From Andrena cerasifolii (Eukaryota; Arthropoda; Insecta; Hymenoptera; Andrenidae): a DNA stretch of 64,000 nt. The stretch covers positions 16,656,501 through 16,720,500 of the forward strand of contig NC_135122.1 of assembly GCF_050908995.1 (NCBI RefSeq). Reading direction: 5' to 3'. Positions 56,116-64,000 of this stretch are shown here, piece by piece (the first letter of the stretch is position 1; each line of letters begins with the position of its first letter). The notes below the pieces were generated by a model, which did not search any database, was not told the DNA's origin, and saw only the letters and a program-made list of their open reading frames with translations. A program made the translations under genes and the position numbers.

Positions 56116-59100
56116 ATATTAATGTATCCTCAGGTTGACGTAGAGAATTTTCCTCATCCTTGAGCATCAGTTCACATGTTGGGCTCTTGCACAGCTTCGC
56201 GGTGCAAGAGATGTGTCGGAGTCTCGCGAAGCCTTACAACCTTCACCAAAGCGACGCTCTGCCATAACAGCGGTGCAGGGGCGAGTTTTCTAGGCAGCCG
56301 GCGATATTTTCGGCGAATTTACCTTTAACTGGGGCGCACGTTCGATTACACGGCGCATCCTCTCTGCGTCAACAAAATTACGAGTGCGAAGCGATGGAAC
56401 GAAGGCAATAAACGGCCGGTCGTCAGTGAAAAACTTGAACGGGCGCGAGTAAATAGAATGCGGTCGCTTTGTCGGCGTTTCATAAAGCCGCGGCAGAATG
56501 TTTCGGGACCTTCTAGCCACGCACGAGAGATGTTAATGAAAGCTGATTGAAAAGCGTTGCCCCCCTCTCGGAGAGAGAGAGAGAGAGCGATCCTCGGATG
56601 TATGGCAGTGCCCGATTTGTAGTAAATTTCGCCGGGGATATCTCGTTTGTGGCGTCCGCTGAAAAACCTAGAAATCGTTAGTGTCCTCCGCGCCATATGG
56701 TGGATTTTTAATTAAAGCTCGCGTAATGGCCTCGCGACGTGGATATTCGAGCTATTCGAAATGAAATCGAAGGATACAGGAACAGAGACGGGACACGGAA
56801 AACCTGTGAAACAGATTAAGGTGCTAAATAAAAGAGCAGAGAGATTATAATACGCTTGAGGACAACGTTCGGTGATAAACGGCAGAACATTTTGGTCGCA
56901 GCTGGTTTTAATTGTCTCCAACTTGGACAAGAACGAGATAGTAAATTCGCCGGCGTTTGAATATTAAATCTGACTGAAGTTACAATCCAAGGGGGTGAGG
57001 GTCGAAGGGTGGCTGAACGAGCAGACGAGTAGTATATGTGACGCTCTTCGATTTGTCTTTCCGTGGAATAGCAGGTTAAGGTGGTTAATTTGCGCCGGGG
57101 AGACCGCTGCACGTTCGCACGCGTGGAATCCGGACCATAAAGGGCGTCTTAACTCGGAAGCTATGGTGGACGCGCTCTACCCAGTCGCAGTAGGTCTCGC
57201 TTCGTTAAGACCGTGCCACAAACTTGCCAAAGTGTTCTCAGTGTCCACAAGTCGCCGATCACACGCCTGCTGGGAGCTCGTAGCAGCGTAACCTAGGAAT
57301 TCCCGAGAAGACACTGCGGATAACTGCGGTGGTTTTGCGGCAGACGCAACCTCGTTTTAATTCCACCTAACGGACGACACTATCCCCTCGCAATCTTCTT
57401 CCTCGGATCGCCTTCTTAAGATGAATTCACTGGACCAACCGTGCCCAAGGGGACGTGGCTCCGGAAAAGCAAACCTGCGAATAGGTTCTGGACATCATCC
57501 TCGAATTCCCTTCCGCCTCGTCCACGGTTAAAGGAAGAGGTGGGTAAGTAGGTTCGTTTAACGCGCCAGAAATTCTTGCAGTCGGGGACCAAGTTCCGTC
57601 CGACGTCCGTTCGAGTTTACTCCGAGTAGCGCGAAATCGTTTCGCCAAGTTCCACGCATTCTAGCGGCTGGTGAACTGCCTCGGCGGTCGCGCCAAGACG
57701 AACGCGTTCCTCCAACTTAGCGGGCGTTCGCTGCACGGGGGAGAGAGGCACACGTAGGCGTCGCGACGTATATCACGCACGGGTTATGTAATAAAGTAGC
57801 AAGCGCGAAACCGAGGGTGATGGAACAGGGTACTTAGAGGCGCCTCAATTTTCACGGAGATTGCTGTTACTTCACGAACGACAGAGAAAACCACGGTGCC
57901 CACCTACTACCCTCTTTCTGGCAGGCTTATTTGCTTCTCCGCCTTCCTGCCGCTTTCTTTCGACATTCGCTTCCGCGGCTTTTTCTTCGAGCTGGACGGT
58001 CCTCGTTAGTGACCAAGGTTCTCTTTGAATGAGTTGAAGATGCAATTGTATTCGACGCTAAGCGACTCCTTTCTATTCGAATGCGAGCCGCGGTTTGTTT
58101 AGAATACGTATTTTCTCGTTGATCGTTTTAATCTCGTTGATTTGCGCGGAGCGTTTATCTCCTGCAGAACACGGGCCTTGTCTGTTGGTCGGGTTATTCT
58201 TCCTAGCTCGCTGGTTCGCAGCGCTCCCCGCGTTTGCCCTCCTTTGTGGGCCGTTAAGCACTCTTGAGCGATAGAAGAAGGCGCGGGACAGCCCGGCTCC
58301 CTTAAGGCGAGATGCCCACAATGAACGCTCTCACCTCGGCAAACGTTTACGGTCGTTGTTCGCACAGAGAAATCATCTTTCTCCTTTCCATTTGACTCGG
58401 TCAAATAAAAGAAGAAAGGGGCGCGCCTCGAAGATGTTTTGCGTCCCTCTCCGAGAGGACGCCTCCGCCATTCGCGGACGATACCGTGATAATGCTTCCC
58501 AGCGTATTTTCCTTTCTATGAAATAATACCGGAAACCCGACGAGAATATCATGGTGCTCGCGGTGTTCCCCTTTACCATCGAACGAGAAATCCTTCCTTC
58601 TTACGCCGTCATCTTCCTTTTTTCTCGCTTTTCTCTCATACCTTTTTCTGTTACCTTTTACTTTCCTACAGCCCTCTATCCCTTTTCAGAGCATCCTAGA
58701 CACTTTCCTTCTACCAGCTTCTTATCTCCGCTTCCTTTCAGCCTCGCCCCGTCTTTCTCCCTCCGCCTCTCGCTCTCTGTCCGCGTCCTTTCTTCGCCAT
58801 CGCTATCTCCGTCGATGCCTCCACTTCTCCAGGTATAATGTCCCTTTTCGTTGCAATCTGCTCGCCACTTTTCAATGGAGGAGGGGCAGAATGGGCAGCC
58901 GCCCCAATGAGAAGGGGCGCACGCTCTCAAGCTGGTAAATGTTACGATTGCTAGTTGCATTAAGGAATCGTCACCCTTCACGTCGAAGCCAGCTGCTGTC
59001 GTCGAAGTGCTGCCCCGCCGCTGGTGTTGCAGACCCGAGAGGAATTTCACAGGGAACTTCTCTCCGCTGCTCCGCGCCCCAATCTTCCGCGGAGCTTTAT

Positions 59101-60015
59101 TTCCATCGATTTTCAACGGCGCTGCCGTTTTCGTGGGAACAATGGAGCTTTTTTCTTCGCCAGCAGTTACACTACCCCTTTGTGCCTCGGTCGGATTTGC
59201 TAATTTTTCTCCAACCTTATTTCCCACCAGAACCACCTATTATTAACTTCGGTTTTGATAATGTATTCCCGTCGCAACCGTTTTTCGTACTCGCCCGTCG
59301 GCGTTCCGTGTTCATCCGTCGACTCGCGAGCTGCTTTTGTTCTAGCTTCCAGTGGCTCACCATTTTACTGGCCAGCGGGATTCTTCGCGTGAATAATAAC
59401 AGGCCTGGATGGCATTCGTCTTTCCAAACACTTCCGTGAAGAGTAGACGCATGGAGGGATTACGAATTCCTCGTATTCTGTTTCCTTACCTTCGTTCCCA
59501 GCGGAGACTGTGCCTCGGTCATTAGCGAAGTTGGGTGGGAACAGCGGTATCGGCTTTCCACGTTCTTTCCCCGAAGCGTTCGCCGTTACGCCGAACGAAT
59601 TTCATAAACAAAAGCACGGTGCCACGGAACCACCCTGTTACTGGGAAAACGCATGCGATACCTTCTCATGAAATTAAGTACAAGCGTTCCACGGAATGGC
59701 CACCCATAACGTCTTGTTTCCCGGGACGCTGGAAAATTGTAGCTCCTTTGTCACAATTTTGGTAATCCTGTCGTAACGAATTGCATCGCCGTGTCTCTCA
59801 GAAAACACCGCTGTTTCCTCTTATCCCCTTGGAGCATTTTCTTCACGCATCCGTATCCCCGATAAATAATAGAGAAGATACTCGAATCTCTTGCTCCGAG
59901 CAGGCTGTAGATTCTGCTGAGAGCGTGGCACCGCAATGCTCGCCATTATACCGCGGGATATTTCAGAATTTTTTATAGAAGCTTGGGTAATGGGATGTAT
60001 ATTTCCACAGTTTCT
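56116..60015. other. GC-rich non-coding stretch, no supported gene
   Basis: This is unique-looking DNA. The minus-strand frame 58676-59236 (186 codons) has no recognised domain and overlaps plus-strand frames. A perfect hairpin lies at 56184-56210 and a GA run near 56571-56586. No RNA gene was recognised. Confidence 0.5.
56184..56210. other. Perfect 9-bp hairpin
   Basis: CTCTTGCAC and GTGCAAGAG flank the 9-base loop AGCTTCGCG, with ACAT/ATGT further out across a bulge. The stem is too short for a typical insect microRNA precursor. Confidence 0.35.
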
Positions 60016-61164
60016 CAGGTAGGCTGGGGTGGGGCTAAAAGTCCGGCGGGCGAAAAGTCCCGAATTCAAAATCTCTATTCCTAAATAATGTATTAAGTTT
60101 CGCAGTATAGTTTGCAAAAGGTGAGAAGAAACGGAGATGACCACAAGGTCGCTCCTGGACGTTCGTGCGATTTACACGACGCCTTCGTTATTTTATGTGT
60201 CGACCACTATTTAAAAGAAATACATCGTCTTTATTGTTTTGTACGAAGTAAACCGCAGCTTAAAAGCGTATCAGCCAAGTACGTTAAGATTGCATGTTTC
60301 TTTAGCAATGTGCGCATGATATTGTTTATTGTTGAATGATAATATTTTCTAACGTAAAAAGTCCCTCAGACTGAAAATATATATTTTATTATTTGTTTTC
60401 ATAATAAGATGGCCAAAGTGTAAAGAAATGCAGCCAAAGTCTTTAAACAGTGTTTTTGTTTTAGTTGAGCGATTTCTTTTAGTTTCTAGTTGAAACTGAC
60501 AAGGGGAGGCCGCGACATCTGGGACACGGATTTTGATGAATCTCATATATGTTGTAGTGTAGGTGTAGCAGACCAATATATGTCTCACATGTTGGGTCCA
60601 CTACGTTTTCCGAAATATTAATAAAGTTTATATTACTGATTAACAGCGGCGCGTGTACAAAAAAATGTACCAGTGGCCATACATCTTTTATTAGATATGC
60701 CATGGTCTACTACACCTACACTACAACATATATGAGATTCATCAAAATCCGTGTTCCAGATGTCGCGGCCTTCCCTTGTGAGCCTCTGACTTATATGTTT
60801 ATTTTTTGTTAAAGAAGTCATGCTTTCCCTTCAATATTGTATACCAAAATAAATTAGTTTAATCAATATTTGTTGATTTGAAAAGAGTGTTTCACTTAGT
60901 TTAATATTACCTGGAAAGACATTATGGACTTTTTCTACCCTATACAATGGACGTTTTGCCCCGTGCGTGGTCCATTTTGCATTGACAAACATTTTGTGGG
61001 ATAAATCAACAGAAAATAACAGTATCAACAAACGAACTTCGCGAACGTAAAGCAGAATAGTTATAGTTTATACAAAATAACACCAGATATCTCTAGATTG
61101 TTAGTACTAAATCTTACATAGGATTATACAAAAAAAGCAGGACTTTTAGCCCCACCCTACCCTG
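60016..61164. mobile_element. DNA transposon relic with GTGGGGCTAAAAGTCC ends
   Basis: The left end CAGGTAGGCTGGGGTGGGGC and the inverted right end CAGGGTAGGGTGGGGC are both followed by TAAAAGTCC. They form an imperfect inverted repeat of about 25 bp bounding an AT-rich 1149-bp island. A CAG start with a G-run suits pogo/Tigger-like ends (inference), but no TA target duplication is visible. An internal inverted duplication of about 85 bp occupies 60499-60588 and 60694-60783. Interior frames on both strands have no recognised domain. Confidence 0.65.
60499..60783. repeat. Internal inverted duplication, arms ~85 bp
   Basis: The arms share GGCCGCGACATCTGG.ACACGGATTTTGATGAA-type sequence (CCGCGACATCTGG, CGGATTTTGATGAATC, ATATGTTGTAGTGTAGGTGT) in opposite orientation, with only a few substitutions. 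Both arms read open in the same relative frame (DIW-TDFDESHICCSVGV), so the duplicated piece could derive from a coding segment of the parental element. Confidence 0.75.
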
Positions 61165-62492
61165 CACAGAAATAGATACATTCAAGATATCTCCTCTTTC
61201 GAGCCCGCAGCTCTGAATCAGCCTGTACAGTCCACGAAGCTCTTGGACATCGCGGGCACGCCTGCCTTTTTAAAATGCATCTCCCCGAACGATCCGGGGC
61301 GAACGGATCCGCGCGCGCAAAACGGAAATAAACGGCGCTCGAACGCGCGTCTGTTTCTGCGTACGTGCCAGCAGATAACGCCTGTGTGTACAAACATATA
61401 TTCCGCAATCTCTGTGGGCAGCGGTTAGCTGGAGCAGAGGGTGGCGGTTGTTTTCTAGTAGCACTCAGACAACACGAGCGCAAGAGGCCTTTTGCTCCCT
61501 CGCCGCGGACCTCTTGCTACGCCCTCTCTTACCCCTCAAGAAACAATATAATGTGATTTAGTAGACCATTACTGCCACTGTACTTTCCGAGTAGAGGCGC
61601 CTAGGTGCGGTGCGCCAGCCTTCCATAGACATACCGAGCTTCGCCATAGTCACGTATAACCGACTGTTCTCTATCTCATCTGCCCACCCTTCTCCCTCCG
61701 CCGTTATCTCTCGTCCTCCCCCTTTTGCTCCGCGTTCGCCTAGCTCCACCGTCTCCCGAGTGTCCTTCCAATATCGCTTTGATATACAGGGCGAATCTGC
61801 GAAGAAGGCTGGAAATTTAAGGAGCAGGCGGGACACGCGGCCTCGCGTCACCTGCAAACTTCTCCGACCCTTCTTCTTTCCGCGGCAACGTTTTCATTAT
61901 ACGATCCCATCTCCTCTGCCACCCCTCCTTGATTGCAGACTAAAGTTATCGATGGCAAAGGTAACCGCCGAGGCAGTTACGATTTCCCGGCGCACGGCTC
62001 CGAATTAGGAAATTTATGCTCGGCCCTCCTTTGACGCTGGAAATTGCAACACAGAAACTCACTCCGCAGAGTAGTCGCGTGTTCTTACGCCGGCACAGGT
62101 ACCGATGCTTCGGCTCCGCCAGTGTACGTACGCGTTCTCTAACTTTATTAGTCAGTTTCTCCCATTTTGCTCGCTGCTTCATTAGTTCCCTTCATTAGGT
62201 AGTTCAGACTCTATCTCGTACCCTCCGCAGGGTATTCGCCAAATAATGATACTCTATATTCCAGCTGACCGCGCCTGCACATGCGATCGCCTAATAGAAT
62301 AGGAAGTAGATCTCGCGGGGCGATGCAGCGCGCCGGACCGCTATCGCGCCCTCGCACACCGGAACGCGGGTAATTCCACCGTCTTCCTAAAAAATCACCA
62401 GAGCCATAGTTCTCCTCAGCTCCTCGACATAGCTGCTGATAAGGGCACTCTTTCTGCGGATCTGAAAGTGCCCGAAGTATTTTTACATACTC
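61165..62492. other. GC-rich stretch, no supported gene
   Basis: Host-like DNA with overlapping short frames lies between two transposons. Nothing was recognised. Confidence 0.45.
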
Positions 62493-62933
62493 TATACCGT
62501 AAACTGGGGGAACTTTGGCAGCACGGGGTAACATTGGCACACGCCGGGATTACATTGTTTCACGTCAGATTGGTAAAACTTAACCTGTTAATGCTATTTA
62601 TATGTAACGCTATTAATGCTATTAAGATGTAAGAAATAAAATAAAATAAACAAATTTAAGTGTCACTGTATCCTACTGGCTTCAGATTAGTAAAACTTAA
62701 GTCGTTAATGCTATCTATATGATGTGCCAATGTTACCCCGGTACACGAACGTTTTTAACACGCATTAAAGAAGGAAAAGGACAAAAATTTTACGCATTTT
62801 GACACTTGTAGTACAATCACAAAAGATGCAGTGTCGTGATAGGATACTTAAAGCAAATGTATGCACGTTAATTTTTAAATTATATAACAAAATCTTTCAA
62901 GAACCTGCCAATGTTCCCCCAGTTTACGGTATA
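62493..62933. mobile_element. TA-flanked MITE with TIR TACCGTAAACTGGGGGAAC
   Basis: TA occurs at both edges (62493-62494 and 62932-62933). Inside lies an inverted pair TACCGTAAACTGGGGGAAC that extends through TTGGCAG with one mismatch. The 437-bp interior has two related words (AAAACTTAA..TGTTAATGCTATT and AAAACTTAAGTCGTTAATGC) and no coding capacity. A TA duplication points to mobilisation by a Tc1/mariner-class enzyme. Confidence 0.8.
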
Positions 62934-64000
62934 ATCTCTCTAATTAGTTTAATGCATCGACTATCGATACATCCGCCCAAGTTCCATACACTTGCCTTTC
63001 TTTTGCCAATACCAGTGTCCTTTCACCATCGTTGCGTAGCCGCGCGACGCGCAAAAACCGCGGCCGATACCTTTCCGTGTTCGTCGCACCGCCGTGTTTG
63101 ACTTGCTGCCTGGAATTTCATCGAATATCCCGAGTTAGCTGACGGTGGTCCGCAGCTTTCGAGCCCCTTTTTCCCCTCTGTTTTTTTTTCCGCCGTTGCT
63201 TGTGTAACAATCGAAATAATGGCCAGCGCGCGTGGCCGGGTCATTTCTAAATTACACGTGACGGAATGTGGGTCAAAATCGAGATCGTGCCGATGAACAA
63301 TCGCTCCCGCTGCTCCCCCCCCCAGCCTCCGTTCTCGCCCGTACGTTCGGGAACCACTCCAGCGGCATGCAAATTAATCCGATTGCTTTGGTTATTTTTA
63401 TTAATTAATCCGCCCGATGGAAAGTAAATTCCATCTCGTTCCGACTTGATTCAATATTTAAGTTTAATCATACTGTCGCCGCTTTCGGATCGAGCAATAA
63501 TTCCGAGCGATACCGGGAGGGAGGGGGGAGGGGGGGGGGCCGCACGACGGCCGCGGTTCCATTCGATCGTTTGTAGAACACCGGCGGTTTTATTTCATCA
63601 CGACTCCCTCGCGTTTCGTGGACTTTGTCCCCGGGGCGAGGAATTTATTCAAACAAGCCGGGGGTGCAGGAAAATCTCACCGCACCGGAGCGTTCGTAAC
63701 GTCGTTCCTCCATGTTCGCGGGGTTAAAACGGTGCGAAGGAATGGTGAACAGTTCTCGTACCTCGTGCCACGCACCCCCGCAGTCGAATGAGAACTCGTT
63801 TCATTTTTACCCTTCGCTGCTGGGCGAGGAGTCGCTTAGAATACGCGTTACTCGCTCGGCGGCAAAGTTCAAGGCTGCCGGCCGACGTCTCCAGGGTGGA
63901 GCAATACGTTTCTCGCGGTTTCTCGCCGGCTCGTTCCACCGAGGGGTGGAAAGCCAGGCGAGTCCAGCAACCTTCCACGCGGCCCGTCCTCTCGCGGGAG
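62934..64000. other. GC-rich stretch to window end, no supported gene
   Basis: No domain-bearing frame was recognised. A strong G-run motif lies at 63515-63539. Confidence 0.45.
63515..63539 (+). other. G-quadruplex-prone motif
   Basis: GGG A GGG A GGGGGG A GGGGGGGGG: four or more G-runs are separated by single A loops, a strong match to the G-quadruplex pattern. Such a run is also prone to length error in assemblies. Confidence 0.65.

Noticed and set aside
58676..59236. 186-codon minus-strand frame
   Set aside because: It appears protein-like in places but has no domain, no splice support and overlapping frames on the other strand. Not enough to call a gene.
1..64000. tRNA, rRNA, known insect microRNAs, CRISPR arrays and TTAGG telomeric repeats
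   Set aside because: I looked for tRNA A/B-box wording, common insect microRNA sequences, regularly spaced repeats and telomeric runs and recognised none. A covariance-model search could still find diverged copies.

Overview
This is a eukaryotic nuclear window, most likely from an arthropod and probably a hymenopteran insect such as an ant or bee. That placement is inference. It rests on GC-rich unique DNA that keeps many CpG sites, sharp AT-rich islands, and insect-type DNA transposon relics. There are no bacterial operons, Shine-Dalgarno sites or dense long reading frames. Most open frames of 60-210 codons look like chance products of CpG-rich, stop-poor DNA.

Genes: the window looks like one or more long introns or intergenic DNA. 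The best host coding evidence is a short exon at 20480-20589. It has a splice acceptor, a 37-base leader, an ATG, a 24-residue secretory-signal-like peptide and a GTGAGT donor. A TATA/initiator-like segment near 10927 could be its upstream promoter, but this is weak. A second signal-like ATG frame at 10067 is weaker still. No further exon of the same gene could be supported.

Mobile DNA: almost every AT-rich island is a relic of a cut-and-paste DNA transposon or a MITE. From left to right: a TA-flanked element with a GGGGAGAGTTG end (6132-7438) containing a nested palindromic MITE; a Transib-like element with CACAGTG ends and CGTCG duplications (8681-9563); a hAT remnant with a 15-bp minisatellite (16024-16620); a long foldback (21710-22360); a repeat tail and a second foldback (29947-30702); a half copy of the nested MITE (31099-31248); a 1.34-kb inverted-repeat element holding a decayed transposon protein (34339-35681); a second Transib-like element with CGGCG duplications (38020-38742) and, 13 bp beyond its right target duplication, a third foldback (38761-39192); a TTAA-flanked element (43188-44155); a pogo-like remnant (45047-45500); a 1.05-kb element carrying a second copy of the same transposon protein (48752-49798); a 0.9-kb element with ~45-bp ends (50910-51818); a solo G-rich end (55742); a 1.15-kb element with GGGGCTAAAAGTCC ends (60016-61164); and a small TA-flanked MITE (62493-62933). 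No retrotransposon coding sequence was seen.

The rest is GC-rich unique DNA with short microsatellites, A-runs, G-quadruplex-prone runs and a few perfect hairpins. No tRNA, rRNA, known microRNA or CRISPR array was recognised by eye. The standout observations are the two Transib-like elements, whose ends match the RAG recombination heptamer, and the two diverged copies of one unnamed transposon protein set in elements with unrelated ends.
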